From Woeseiaceae bacterium (GTDB taxonomy: Bacteria; Pseudomonadota; Gammaproteobacteria; Steroidobacterales; Woeseiaceae): a DNA stretch of 64,000 bases. Every line of letters begins with the position of its first letter. Within the stretch, counting starts at the first letter, position 1. The notes under the pieces were generated by a model, which did not search any database, was not told where the DNA came from, and saw nothing but the letters and a program-made list of their open reading frames with translations. The stretch spans positions 124,001 to 188,000 of the forward strand of contig JAJFKU010000063.1 of assembly GCA_021773035.1 (NCBI GenBank), given 5' to 3'. A program made the translations under genes and the position numbers. Positions 1 to 8,971 of the stretch are shown in pieces.

Positions 1-1108
1 CGTGTTCCGCCATGGCGTTTTTCGCGACCGCGGGCTTCTCAATACTCGCAGCTTTCTCAGTGCTTTCTCCGCTGCAATAATCTCGCAACACGCGCAGCGT
101 TTTCTCATCCCGAACATGTTCCAGGTAAAAGTCACATACGGTGATGTCCTGTTTCTCCATCGTCGCAGCGAGCCAGCGGCCGAAACCCCGATCGAGCAGC
201 GCCTTGAGTTTTACATGATTGCCCGTGATTCGCGGTCCCGGAAAAGGCACGCCTTCACCGAGTATTGTGGGTCCGGCAATCGGGTGGGACGCCGTATGGG
301 GGGCCCTGTCCAGTATATCTTCGAATGACTCGGAGTTGCCGTGCATTCGAGCGAGCTGGCGTTGTGCTTCGGGCAATCCGGCTCGTCGCAGGCGCAGCAT
401 TGGTATAACGCTGTAGGTCATGAATTCCGATAGCAACTCGCCCTCCACGCGTTTCCACGTGTGGGTCGGTTTATCCGCCTTCTTCCAGGAAATCTGCTGT
501 GCGCCGCAGCTGGGGTGAAAACGCCGCTCACGAGTCGGTGGTCGGTACGGACAAACGGCGAAGGGGTAAAACCCGAGGATGTCGCCGTTCATCCTGATAT
601 CGAACAGATGTCCCTTGAGGCCGAGAACCCCGTCCAGCAGTGTCCAGTAGTCACGGTTTGATGGATGCTCGTCCGGGGTTGGCAGCAGCGCGAATGCACC
701 GCCGTGGGTTTGCATGACGACAGCGAGTTTCGAGGTCTCGGACCAGTCGAAACCGGCCTGCATTTCGACCGGAATGGTTTTGTGATTGAAGACCGAGAGC
801 GTGTTCTGAAATATCCGTCCCTCCGCAGTAACCAATGGCCGGGTCTGCAGGAGTTCGTAAGTCGGGATATCCTGCACGGAGCCATCGATCCAGTCGACAC
901 CCTCTTTGATCGTTCGGCCAAAGAAATACGCCACGCCCTCCGGTCGGATGTCCATGAACCAGCCCGGCGCCTGCGTACCGTCAACATAGCCAACCCATAC
1001 GCCAGCCAGTTCCTCCTCTGTCATGGTTTCGGTGTGGGCTGCGGCCGGCCAGCCTGTCGCCAGGGCGATCAGGAGAAGGCCACTCTGTATTCGTGTTGTG
1101 AAGCGCAT
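1..1108 (-). CDS. Secreted protein of unknown function, C-terminus beyond the window
   Basis: The minus strand is open from an ATG at 1108 to the left edge (at least 369 codons). It is absent from the ORF track because no stop lies inside the window. The N-terminus has a basic region, a hydrophobic core and an Ala-rich cleavage region (AAAH), so it is probably exported. Residues 27-130 are rich in Trp, Gly and aromatic residues typical of a beta-rich extracellular domain. The far end has charged helices. I recognise no family. The plus-strand ORFs here (2..328, 219..416, 461..661, 665..1132) are shadows. It is divergent from the next gene, with an intergenic region beyond 1108. Confidence 0.72.
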   Translation of the reverse strand, partial: MRFTTRIQSGLLLIALATGWPAAAHTETMTEEELAGVWVGYVDGTQAPGWFMDIRPEGVAYFFGRTIKEGVDWIDGSVQDIPTYELLQTRPLVTAEGRIFQNTLSVFNHKTIPVEMQAGFDWSETSKLAVVMQTHGGAFALLPTPDEHPSNRDYWTLLDGVLGLKGHLFDIRMNGDILGFYPFAVCPYRPPTRERRFHPSCGAQQISWKKADKPTHTWKRVEGELLSEFMTYSVIPMLRLRRAGLPEAQRQLARMHGNSESFEDILDRAPHTASHPIAGPTILGEGVPFPGPRITGNHVKLKALLDRGFGRWLAATMEKQDITVCDFYLEHVRDEKTLRVLRDYCSGESTEKAASIEKPAVAKNAMAEH

Positions 1109-1589
1109 AGGTACATCCCGAGTCTTGGGTGAATATTCCATCATGGGCGTCGCAAGGAAAGCAAACGGCAGTATCGTTTAATATGTATTAATCGATATCG
1201 CAATTTTGGTGACATGGGGTTCGAAATCCACAATGGTGTCTGCATCTGTAGTTGATCGAGGTTTTTATGCTGTCCGTCCTGAACTGGTGCTTCGCGCCGC
1301 AGCGGTCTTCGCGATTTCTTCCAGCATGCTGGAAAAAGGAGCCAAGCGGCTGCACAGCCGGGCCGTTGCCATTCAGGCCGGCAAGGAGGCTGGGCGCTGG
1401 GGCAGGCACCAGCGGTCGGTTATCGTCCAGTATTGCGAATACACTCAGGCTGGAGGCAGCGAGTACCTGCTGCCGTGGCAGGAACTGGTCGAACACCGTT
1501 CGAGATACGATGGCCAGGAAGGTATCTCGTCGCGTACCGGTAACAAGCCGTTGTCCACGATTACGCGGGTATCGGTAAATGCAAGCGCC
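1109..1589. other. Divergent spacer or ambiguous N-terminal extension of the next gene
   Basis: The plus frame is open from 1206, so the next gene could start as early as 1206. However, residues 1-128 of that reading have no recognisable domain and an atypical composition, while the helix-turn-helix begins only after residue 129. The opposite frame (1188..1649 minus) is also open but looks no more protein-like. An AT-rich stretch near 1176-1200 may hold the divergent promoters. I see no RNA gene or clear repeat here. Confidence 0.4.
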
Positions 1590-2774
1590 ATGCAGCGAGC
1601 CAGGACGATGAGCGGCATCAGCATTGCAGAGCTGTCCGAACGCAGCCAATTGCCGCCGGCCCTGCTCCAGGCGATGGAATCCGGCGACTGGCCGGATGTG
1701 GCGGAAAGCACCGCGGAGGCAGTTGCCGTCTGTCTGAATACAACACCTGGCGAGTTGTTTGCTCCACTTGAGGCTCTGCGGGCAAACGCCGAAACAGCGC
1801 CGCTGTCGGGAGGAACCCCGCGCTTGCGAAGTGTCATTCTGGCTGGTGTGTTCCTCGCGGCGCTCGCCGCAGTCGGTCTCATCGCTTCGAAAACGCAGAC
1901 CGGCGCCGAGTTCGATACTGAGTTCGTGGGTACACAGTGGCGTGTCTCCATTGTCCGGGAGAATCAGAACATTGTGCTGCCCGCGCAGACGCTGGAGTTA
2001 TTCGCCAATGGCGGTTACCTCGAATTCAAAGACGACGGTGTACTGGCCTTCAACTGGGTAAACCCGGGTTTTCTGGCGGTGTTGCCGGAGAACTTTGACT
2101 GGCGTTTAACGGACCGACTACTGCGTGTGAAGCTTAACGACGTCATCTACGAGTTCAGTCTCGGCGGCGACGGCGAGAAACTCGTCGCGCTGGACTCAAC
2201 CCGCAGCTACAAGATGACGATGCAGCGCATTGGCGCTTCTGCTATAGCCGTCGTAACGAATCCTGCCGATACAGCGTACGCGTCGTCGTTATCCTCGACT
2301 GGACCCGACGCGCTGGTCGGTTGCTGGCGATGGTCGAATGGAATGAGGATTGTCGTAAGCGGGAATGGCACCGCAAACAATGGTTTCGGAACAGGCCCCT
2401 GGTCGGCAGTCGCGGCGGGCGAGTATGTCATCGACTGGCCCGATATCGTCGGCAACATCACGCTGGCGGTAAATGGGCAAAGCCTGAGCAGCTTTGACTC
2501 GCTGGGTACAGCATCGACTGCACAGCGGCTGGAGGGAAACGCGGGCCAGATCGTTGGTACCTGGCAGTGGGACAACGGCGGAGTGGTGACAATGTCGGCG
2601 AATGGTTCGATGTCCCTCGGGCCGTTCAGGGGAGCCTGGAAGAGAGCGCAACCCGGTTATAAATTCAGCTGGCCAATAGTCGATACGATTGCGGTGAGCA
2701 AGGACGGGCAGCACTTGTCCGGAGAGAATCAATTTGGTGCGTTTCACGCGACTCGCCTGGCGAGTTGCTATTGA
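1590..2774 (+). CDS. HTH - transmembrane - duplicated C-terminal module protein
   Basis: From the ATG at 1590 (alternative ATG at 1608; the track starts at 1206) the protein has about 394 residues. An XRE-like helix-turn-helix comes first (SIAELSERSQLPPALLQAME), then one transmembrane helix (VILAGVFLAALAAVGLIAS), then a non-cytosolic part. The C-terminal 150 residues are two related units with the pattern W-x-W-S/D-N-G, ending in ENQFGAFHATR. Almost the same tail ends the next gene. The topology (cytosolic HTH, membrane anchor, external domain) resembles RodZ-like or membrane-bound sensor proteins. The role is unknown and the start is uncertain. Confidence 0.6.
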   Translation: MQRARTMSGISIAELSERSQLPPALLQAMESGDWPDVAESTAEAVAVCLNTTPGELFAPLEALRANAETAPLSGGTPRLRSVILAGVFLAALAAVGLIASKTQTGAEFDTEFVGTQWRVSIVRENQNIVLPAQTLELFANGGYLEFKDDGVLAFNWVNPGFLAVLPENFDWRLTDRLLRVKLNDVIYEFSLGGDGEKLVALDSTRSYKMTMQRIGASAIAVVTNPADTAYASSLSSTGPDALVGCWRWSNGMRIVVSGNGTANNGFGTGPWSAVAAGEYVIDWPDIVGNITLAVNGQSLSSFDSLGTASTAQRLEGNAGQIVGTWQWDNGGVVTMSANGSMSLGPFRGAWKRAQPGYKFSWPIVDTIAVSKDGQHLSGENQFGAFHATRLASCY

Positions 2775-2817
2775 AACGGTTTCGCCACGCTGTGTTTTGC
2801 AACGAGGAAGCTACGAA

Positions 2818-4716
2818 ATGAATATGAAGTCGCGCGCCGCTTTTACTGGCATCGTACTGTGCACGCTTATTGGCTGCGAAGCCTTGCCCGCCAACCCGTT
2901 TCAAAGAACCCAGTTTCGGGCTGGCCAGGCGATGTATGAAGTTCACTACTGTCGTCTGCTCGAAAGTCGCGAGTTCGAGTGCGAAGTTACGATTACCAGT
3001 TTTAATAACGCGAAGACGATTTCGAGCGGTGGCATCAAGATCCGGGACGATGCGGGGAACGAGTATGTCGCTGATAATCCGGGCTATGGTGGTCGCATTT
3101 ACGCGCCCGAAGAACGGTTCCGGCATACGCTGAGAGCAGGCAATGTATCGACGCAGGCGAAATCTGTGACGGCGATTACCGGCGGCCTGACGGTAAGCGG
3201 CGGGCCCGGTGCTCCGTTTCGCGGTGTATTCATTCTTAGCGGCATCGAGAACCGTGTTGCCGGGGCGGGCGGTGAGCCGGACGAGCCGGCCACGGCGCCG
3301 GATGACCGGCCGCGGCGCCTCAGCGTTCGGGAAGCAGATGCGGTGTATGAGGTTCACGGCTGCACGCTGTTGCCGAGCCGCGAGTTCAGCTGCGATGTTT
3401 CGGTGACCAATTTCAACCAGGAAAAAACGGTCCGCACCGGATCGATAACTATCAGAGACGACCTTGGGAACGACTACGCGGTGCAGGACAACCCGTCGTA
3501 TCCGAGCCGCACTTATGCACCCGGGGAGCAGTTTCGCCACACAATTCGAGCCTCCAATATCGCCGCGAAGGCGCATTCGGTGGCGGCTGTACACGGTGGT
3601 TTTATCGTGCGCGGACCGAAGTCATACCGGGGAGAGTTCATTCTTTACGGAATGGATACTCGCGAGGGCGTAGTCAAGAGTGGTCCGGTGGTGCCGGGTA
3701 CCGGGAACCTTGCCGCGAGCTGTGTCTCCCGGACACCGGCAAATGCGTCGAGCAGAGGATTGAAAAATCTGGCGCTGCAGGGCCTCGCATCGCAGTCATC
3801 GACAGGGCATTTCCGCTGGGACGCAACGGCGGGTCTGGCCAATGACGGCAATACCAACGGCGACTACTACGGCAGGTCCGTGGCGCATACTCTGAAAGAG
3901 TCCGGCGCATGGTGGCAGATCGATCTGGGTACCGAGCATGCGCTGCAGGAAATCGTCATATGGAATCGCACCGATCGCGGTTGGGGGAAGCGTCTGACGA
4001 ACTTCAGCGTCCTTGTTTCTGACAGTGCCGGCCGCGTTACTCACGAGCGCAGCTTTTGCGATAACGGCCGCTTCGTTAATCCCGCGATGGTGCTTGATCT
4101 GCCTTCTGGTGTTAGTGGCCAGTATGTGAAGATCAGGCTGAACGGTGATGACTACCTGCAACTGGCGGAAGTAGAAGTTCTCGCCGTTGCCACTACCGGC
4201 GATACCTCCGGGCCTGTCGTCGAGGTTCCCGCGACACCGGCGCCCGCCGAATCGCTGCTCGGTTGCTGGCAATGGTCCAATAGTATGCTGATAACGGTGA
4301 ACGCGGGCGGCACGGCGAATAATGGTTTCGCATCGGGGCCGTGGTCGGCAGGCGGTAACAACAGTTATGCCATTCGTTGGCCGGATTTCATCGGCAAGGT
4401 CACGTTGTCACCGGACGGACAAACACTGACGAGCGTAGATGCCCTCGGCGCCCGCTCAAGTGCAGAGCGTCTGGACGGTTCTGTGACCAGCCTCATCGGC
4501 AGTTGGCGCTGGGATAACGGCGGCATTGTCGCGGTGTCGCCGGATGGTTCAGTGAGCGCAGGGGATTTCAAGGGAGCGTGGTCCGGTGCGGCGAGAAACT
4601 ACCAGATCGCGTGGCCGATTATTGATGCGATCACAGTGTCCGACGACGGCAAGCGTTTGTCCGGTAGCAATCAGTTCGGTAGTTTTACGGCGCAGAAGCA
4701 GGCCACATGTGAGTAA
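2818..4716 (+). CDS. Multidomain lipoprotein with a discoidin-like domain
   Basis: The start is the ATG at 2818, seven bases after a GAGGAAG ribosome site; the track's 2734 start is too early. The N-terminus carries a lipobox (LIGC). Two tandem copies of an unnamed ~90-residue domain follow (YEVHYCRLL and YEVHGCTLL, each with an RDD.GN segment and a conserved Cys pair). Next comes an F5/8 type C (discoidin/fucolectin) carbohydrate-binding-like domain (NLALQGLASQSST, WWQIDLG, VKIRL). The last 150 residues are the same GCWQWSN module as the preceding gene. It is probably an outer-membrane or surface binding protein. No catalytic motif is visible. Confidence 0.75.
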   Translation: MNMKSRAAFTGIVLCTLIGCEALPANPFQRTQFRAGQAMYEVHYCRLLESREFECEVTITSFNNAKTISSGGIKIRDDAGNEYVADNPGYGGRIYAPEERFRHTLRAGNVSTQAKSVTAITGGLTVSGGPGAPFRGVFILSGIENRVAGAGGEPDEPATAPDDRPRRLSVREADAVYEVHGCTLLPSREFSCDVSVTNFNQEKTVRTGSITIRDDLGNDYAVQDNPSYPSRTYAPGEQFRHTIRASNIAAKAHSVAAVHGGFIVRGPKSYRGEFILYGMDTREGVVKSGPVVPGTGNLAASCVSRTPANASSRGLKNLALQGLASQSSTGHFRWDATAGLANDGNTNGDYYGRSVAHTLKESGAWWQIDLGTEHALQEIVIWNRTDRGWGKRLTNFSVLVSDSAGRVTHERSFCDNGRFVNPAMVLDLPSGVSGQYVKIRLNGDDYLQLAEVEVLAVATTGDTSGPVVEVPATPAPAESLLGCWQWSNSMLITVNAGGTANNGFASGPWSAGGNNSYAIRWPDFIGKVTLSPDGQTLTSVDALGARSSAERLDGSVTSLIGSWRWDNGGIVAVSPDGSVSAGDFKGAWSGAARNYQIAWPIIDAITVSDDGKRLSGSNQFGSFTAQKQATCE

Positions 4717-4746
4717 TGATAGCTTAAGCGTGCTGCTCGATCCGGC

Positions 4747-4774
4747 AAAAAAAGGCCCCGCAAAAGCGGGGCCT
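4747..4774 (-). terminator. Rho-independent terminator of the lipB-side operon
   Basis: AGGCCCCGC - AAAA - GCGGGGCCT forms a perfect 9-bp hairpin (4753-4774). Read on the minus strand it is followed by seven T residues (4747-4753). It closes the long minus-strand mre/mrd/lipB run. Confidence 0.9.
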
Positions 4775-5007
4775 GATTGGCGTGCAATTACAAACGCCTG
4801 TTTCAAGGTAATTTCACGCATATAGTACTGGCCGGTGAGCTCGCGCATCGCCGGATAATTTTTCTGTGCATATTCTGTCGTTTCTTGGTTTCGGGTTTCG
4901 CCAAATTTCTTCATGAACGCGTCGTCCATGTTCGCGTTGACCCGCACTGTGGTGACCGACCAGACGGCGTCGCTGACGTCGTAATCCTTGAATGGCTCGA
5001 GAATAGC
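4775..5007 (-). pseudogene. Remnant of a small unknown protein
   Basis: Minus-strand translation from 5007 reads like real protein (EPFKDYDVSDAVWSVTTVRV, then ELTGQYYMREITLK), but it has no convincing start: a stop codon lies just upstream at 5008-5010. It also has no stop before running into the terminator hairpin. It looks like the joined 5' and 3' parts of a longer secreted protein with the middle lost. The track start at 4947 is a GTG inside it. It sits where lipA is often found in related genomes. The identity is unknown. Confidence 0.4.
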
Positions 5008-5047
5008 TTACCGGTTGGAGGATTTTTCTCAGAATGAAACCATGAGC

Positions 5048-5650
5048 TTATAAGTCCAGATGCTGCAGGAAACGGGGCAACAGGGTCGTTGCGGACTGTT
5101 CCAGATCGAGATCGATACCCTGCCGCCGTAGGTCCGTCATCTCGAGCTCTGCATAACCGCAAGGATTGATGCGCGAGAAGGGTTCCAAATCGATGTCAAC
5201 ATTCAACGCCATGCCGTGAAAACTTGCGCCACGACGTATTCTCAAGCCGATGCTGGCGAGCTTGTCGCCGTTGACGTAAACGCCCGGCGCATCGGCGCGT
5301 GCTGCAGCGACGACGTCGTATTCTGCGACTAAATCGACGACACTCTGTTCGAGTGCGGTCACCAGGGTACGAACGCCGATGTTGGAGCGCCGTAGATCGA
5401 TCAGTGGATAGACCATCAGTTGCCCGGGCCCGTGGAAGGTCACCTGTCCGCCACGGTCAATTTGCACAACAGGAATGTCGCCGGGGGCCAGCAGGTGTTC
5501 TTCGCTGGCATTCAGCCCCATAGTAAAAACCGGCGGATGTTCTACAAACCAGATCTCGTCGGCTGTGTTCTCGTCGCGGCTGTCCGTGAAGTCCTGCATC
5601 TCGCGCCACAAAGGAACGTAGTCCCGGCGGCCGCGAAAGCACGTTTTCAT
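5048..5650 (-). CDS. lipB: Octanoyltransferase LipB
   Basis: LipB transfers octanoyl from acyl carrier protein to lipoyl domains, the first step of lipoate synthesis, in the cytosol. The 200-residue protein has the family signature [12 protein letters not shown] (66-77), the catalytic lysine in NGDKLASIG (K130) and the thioimidate cysteine in NPCGYAEL (C164). The FHGMALNV segment is also typical. The start overlaps the ybeD stop by four bases (ATGA), indicating translational coupling. lipA, the usual partner, is not downstream; a gene remnant and a terminator follow instead. Confidence 0.96.
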   Translation of the reverse strand: MKTCFRGRRDYVPLWREMQDFTDSRDENTADEIWFVEHPPVFTMGLNASEEHLLAPGDIPVVQIDRGGQVTFHGPGQLMVYPLIDLRRSNIGVRTLVTALEQSVVDLVAEYDVVAAARADAPGVYVNGDKLASIGLRIRRGASFHGMALNVDIDLEPFSRINPCGYAELEMTDLRRQGIDLDLEQSATTLLPRFLQHLDL

Positions 5651-5910
5651 AGCGCCATCAGTACGTCGTCGTGCCCGGAGACGTCCCGGTAAATATCGTC
5701 GAGCTGTTGCTGACTGCTCGCGGTCACCGTCACAGTGACAGAGACGAAGTTGCCTTTGCCGCTGAGGTTGATTTGTATCGAATCCTCGGCGACAGGGCCA
5801 ACGTGATTTTCGATAAGCGTCCTTACCGTTATTCGAAACTCCGGCGTGTCGCGGCCCATCATCTTAATCGGGAACTCGCACGGAAACACCATGACCGATT
5901 CTTCGCTCAT
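5647..5910 (-). CDS. ybeD: YbeD/DUF493 family protein
   Basis: This 87-residue protein belongs to the YbeD (DUF493) family, which has an ACT-like ferredoxin fold and typically lies between dacA and lipB. Recognisable segments are [11 protein letters not shown] at the N-terminus and [18 protein letters not shown] at the C-terminus. The molecular role is not settled; a link to lipoate synthesis or cell-envelope control is only suggested by gene order. It is one base from dacA and overlaps lipB. Confidence 0.92.
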   Translation of the reverse strand: MSEESVMVFPCEFPIKMMGRDTPEFRITVRTLIENHVGPVAEDSIQINLSGKGNFVSVTVTVTASSQQQLDDIYRDVSGHDDVLMAL

Positions 5911-5911
5911 A

Positions 5912-7054
5912 CTATTCGAACCACAGACTCACGCTGTCTTTGCTGCGTTGCCAAAACGATCCGGCCGGATTGTCGTCCAGCGCACGCAGCGGTGTTCTTA
6001 ACAGCTCCTCGCCTTCCAGGCTGATACGCAGATCGGCGACCGGCTGCCCTGCAGCGATCGGTGCCATAACAATAGCCGGGATATCCAGGCTGGACTCGAG
6101 CTTATCGTAGGAACCGCGGCGCACCGTGATGTAGAGATCGTTGAGGACACCCAGGCGGGAAACCTCATTCGCCGACCTCCAGACGCGTGCGTTGGAGATT
6201 TCCTCGCCAGCCTTGAACAGTAAGCGTGTTTCGAAAAACCGGAATGCATAGTTCAGCAGTGCCTGACTGCCGTCGCTGCGAGACTTGGTGCTGGCGGTAC
6301 CGAGCACAACGGAAATGACGCGCATGTCGCCGCGCTTTGCAGACGTGACCAGGCAATACCCCGCGTCTTCCGTGTGACCTGTTTTCATACCGTCAACGGA
6401 ATCGTCACGCCATAGCAGCGAGTTACGATTACTTTGCTTGATATCGTTGTAGGTGAACTCCTTGAGCGAGTGCCAGGCGTAGTAGTCCGGAAACTGCTCG
6501 ATGATGCCACGCGCCAGAGTCGCGAGATCCCTGGCCGTCGTCACGTGATTGTCGGCGGGTAATCCCGTTGCATTCCTGAAATGACTCGAATGCATGCCGA
6601 GTGCTGCGGCGTGCTGGTTCATCATCTCTGCGAATACGCTTTCACTGCCGGCGACGTGCTCGGCCAAGGCAACGCTGGCATCGTTGCCGGACTGTACCAT
6701 CATGCCAAACAACAGGTCCTGTACCGTCACGCGTGTGCCGACCTCAATGAACATTCGCGATCCCGGTGTTCTCCAGGCCTTCTCGCTGATGGTGACCTCT
6801 TCATCGAGGGTGATCTGCCCCTGCCGCAGCGCGGTGAAAACAACGTACTCCGTCATCAGCTTGGTCAGGCTCGCCGGTGCGAGCGAGACGTCAGCGTCCA
6901 GCGAAGCAATCTCATGGCCGGTCCGGCTGTCGATAACGAGATAACTCTTAGCACCGATAACCGGGGCGGCCGGTGTTGGCATCGTTGCAGCACAGGTCAC
7001 GGCGGATAGAAGAAAAATCAGGACTGCGAGTAAGGGCTTGTTGGCTTGGGACAT
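5912..7054 (-). CDS. dacA: D-alanyl-D-alanine carboxypeptidase (PBP5/6 type)
   Basis: DacA trims the terminal D-Ala from peptidoglycan pentapeptides in the periplasm. The 380-residue protein has an N-terminal signal (core LLAVLIFLLSAV) and the three serine-transferase motifs: SLTK (S62-K65), SGN (122-124) and KTG (224-226). A C-terminal beta domain follows, ending in an amphipathic WQRSKDSVSLWFE helix that would anchor it to the inner membrane, as in PBP5. It is followed one base later by ybeD. Confidence 0.96.
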   Translation of the reverse strand: MSQANKPLLAVLIFLLSAVTCAATMPTPAAPVIGAKSYLVIDSRTGHEIASLDADVSLAPASLTKLMTEYVVFTALRQGQITLDEEVTISEKAWRTPGSRMFIEVGTRVTVQDLLFGMMVQSGNDASVALAEHVAGSESVFAEMMNQHAAALGMHSSHFRNATGLPADNHVTTARDLATLARGIIEQFPDYYAWHSLKEFTYNDIKQSNRNSLLWRDDSVDGMKTGHTEDAGYCLVTSAKRGDMRVISVVLGTASTKSRSDGSQALLNYAFRFFETRLLFKAGEEISNARVWRSANEVSRLGVLNDLYITVRRGSYDKLESSLDIPAIVMAPIAAGQPVADLRISLEGEELLRTPLRALDDNPAGSFWQRSKDSVSLWFE

Positions 7055-7100
7055 ACTGCCTCGGTAGAAGAGTGGTTGAATCGGCGCGTATTGTACGCGG

Positions 7101-7958
7101 CTACTCCGTGATTAGGTAAGGATCTGTAATGCCAATCTGCAGAAGTTCCTCGACCAGAACGTCGTATTGCACAACGTCGGTGACCGGCCCGATCCGCACC
7201 CTGAACAAAGTCGGACTGGCGCTGTTGTCTTCGTGAACAAAAGCCTTGTCGACGCCGGACTGGGAAAGAACAGCAAGTCGACGCGCGGCGTTGCTGCGAT
7301 CGCCGAAAGCACCAACCTGAACGTAAATCTTCGGCGCAGCGGGAGCAGCGGTTACCGACGGCGTGGACGTGAGCGGCGCTCGGGAAGGTGTCGTTACGCG
7401 ACTGGGTCGGTCGCCACCCTGCGCCTGGTCGAAGTTGAACGCGGTGACCTCGACGAGGCTGGTGCCGTCCCGCACCATGTCGAGCTTCAGCGCGGCCGCG
7501 TACGACAAATCGATGATGCGGTTGCTTACGAACGGTCCGCGATCATTCACGCGCACCACGATACTCTTGTTATTGCGCAGATTTCTAACCTTAACGTAAG
7601 TCGGTAAGGGCAGCGTTTTGTGCGCTGCAGTCATTTCGTACATATCGTAGACCTCCCGGTTCGAGGTCAGCCTGCCGTGGAATTTTTTTCCATACCAGGA
7701 AGCGACACCGCGTTCCTGATAGTCGGCGCTACTGTTGAGGACGCGGTAGGTTTTTCCCAGCACTTCGTACTTCGGACCATCGCCCATATCGCGGCCGTTG
7801 CCGTAACGGCTGCGCGGCTCGGATTTTGGCACGGCGTCGTCCGGTATCTCACCGACCCGGCCGCTGCCCGGTCCGTCACTCTTGATAGGGCTGCCGCCAC
7901 AGGCCGCGAGTGTCATAGTGACCAGAAACGCTGCCAGCCGGGCGGCCCTAGGATACAT
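7101..7958 (-). CDS. rlpA: RlpA septal-ring lipoprotein / lytic transglycosylase
   Basis: RlpA is an outer-membrane lipoprotein; in some bacteria it cleaves naked glycan strands. The 285 residues show a lipobox (LAAC, near residue 20), a double-psi beta-barrel domain (GVASWYGKKFHGRLTSNRE ... VRVNDRGPFV) and a C-terminal SPOR domain (YVQVGAFGDRSNAARRL) that binds denuded peptidoglycan. A Ser/Thr/Pro-rich linker joins the domains. It overlaps the end of mltB by 11 bases, so the two are probably translated together. Confidence 0.95.
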   Translation of the reverse strand: MYPRAARLAAFLVTMTLAACGGSPIKSDGPGSGRVGEIPDDAVPKSEPRSRYGNGRDMGDGPKYEVLGKTYRVLNSSADYQERGVASWYGKKFHGRLTSNREVYDMYEMTAAHKTLPLPTYVKVRNLRNNKSIVVRVNDRGPFVSNRIIDLSYAAALKLDMVRDGTSLVEVTAFNFDQAQGGDRPSRVTTPSRAPLTSTPSVTAAPAAPKIYVQVGAFGDRSNAARRLAVLSQSGVDKAFVHEDNSASPTLFRVRIGPVTDVVQYDVLVEELLQIGITDPYLITE

Positions 7959-8961
7959 CGCTGTTTACCTTCGCCGATATCTGTTGCCCGAGCTGGTGAA
8001 CGGCGAGGGCATACATTGCGCTTCGATTGTATCGTGTGATTACGAAAAAGTTATGAAACCCGACCCAGTGTTCCGTGCCGTCATCGCCGTCGTAAGTCAG
8101 CAGCTCACCAGCGCTGTCCGCGCACAGTTCCGTCGCAAACAGAACACCTTTTCTGCTCAGCGACTCAACGGTGTCGGAGGCTTTTAAAGTGTTGGCGGGT
8201 TCAGGTACCGCGTCGGACCAGTTGCTGCCCAGGCTGGCCTGAGCCACGACTTCCTCATCGCTGCGCCAGCCGTGTTGCAGAAAGTAGTTGGCGATGCTGC
8301 CGGAGACATCGGCCCAGTTTTCCCAGATGTCTCGTTTACCGTCGCCGGTTGAGTCGACCGCGTAGGCGCGGAAGCTGGACGGCATGAACTGCGGTCGTCC
8401 CATCGCGCCGGCATACGATCCCATCGGTAAGGTGGGGTCCAGTTCTTCCTCGCGCGTGAGCAGCAAAAACTGCATCAGTTCCCTGCGGAAAAACTTCGCG
8501 CGCGGCGGATATTCGAACGCCAGGGTCGCCAGCGCATCGATGACCCGGTCTTTGCCCGTGATGCGCCCAAAATAAGTTTCTACACCGATGATTCCCACCA
8601 GCATTTCGATGGGCACGCCCGTTTCGAGTGCGATGCGTTCGAGCATTTCCTCGTTGTCCTGCCAGAACCTGACGCCGGCATTCACCCGCTCCCGGGTAAT
8701 GAAAATCTTGCGGTATTCTCCCCAGGTCAGTGTCCGTTCGGCGGGCGTAGATATCTTTTTGATGATCGTGGCCTTGATCTCTGCCTGCGCGAGCACGTTT
8801 TCGAGCGCATCACGCTCGAAATTGTGCTCGGTGACCATTTCGTCGATGAATTCGACGACGTTTTGTTGAGTGAGGTCTACGGCGGCATCGTCGGATGCGC
8901 GGACGAGGGATGCAGCGATCAGCATTACAGCCGCGCCGATCAGCATGAAGATTCTTGTCAT
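7948..8961 (-). CDS. mltB: Membrane-bound lytic murein transglycosylase B
   Basis: MltB cleaves the MurNAc-GlcNAc bond with 1,6-anhydro product formation in the periplasm. The 337-residue protein carries the catalytic glutamate in GIIGVETYFGRITGK (E128) and the family segments MGSYAGAMGRPQFMPSSF and DIWENWADVSGSIANYF. The signal peptide (to about residue 22, LVRAS) lacks a lipobox cysteine, so unlike E. coli MltB it looks soluble rather than lipid-anchored. It lies ten bases after rodA. Confidence 0.95.
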   Translation of the reverse strand: MTRIFMLIGAAVMLIAASLVRASDDAAVDLTQQNVVEFIDEMVTEHNFERDALENVLAQAEIKATIIKKISTPAERTLTWGEYRKIFITRERVNAGVRFWQDNEEMLERIALETGVPIEMLVGIIGVETYFGRITGKDRVIDALATLAFEYPPRAKFFRRELMQFLLLTREEELDPTLPMGSYAGAMGRPQFMPSSFRAYAVDSTGDGKRDIWENWADVSGSIANYFLQHGWRSDEEVVAQASLGSNWSDAVPEPANTLKASDTVESLSRKGVLFATELCADSAGELLTYDGDDGTEHWVGFHNFFVITRYNRSAMYALAVHQLGQQISAKVNSDVS

Positions 8962-8971
8962 CGGGTATTCA

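Noticed and set aside
1188-1649. 153-codon minus-strand ORF in the 1.1-1.6 kb spacer
   Set aside because: Arg/His-rich without signal or motifs. The overlapping plus frame is equally weak, so no gene was called here.
2665-3594. 309-codon minus-strand ORF opposite the lipoprotein gene
   Set aside because: It is the antisense shadow of the discoidin-type lipoprotein, with no signal, motif or ribosome site, and Arg/Ser-rich composition typical of GC-rich shadows.
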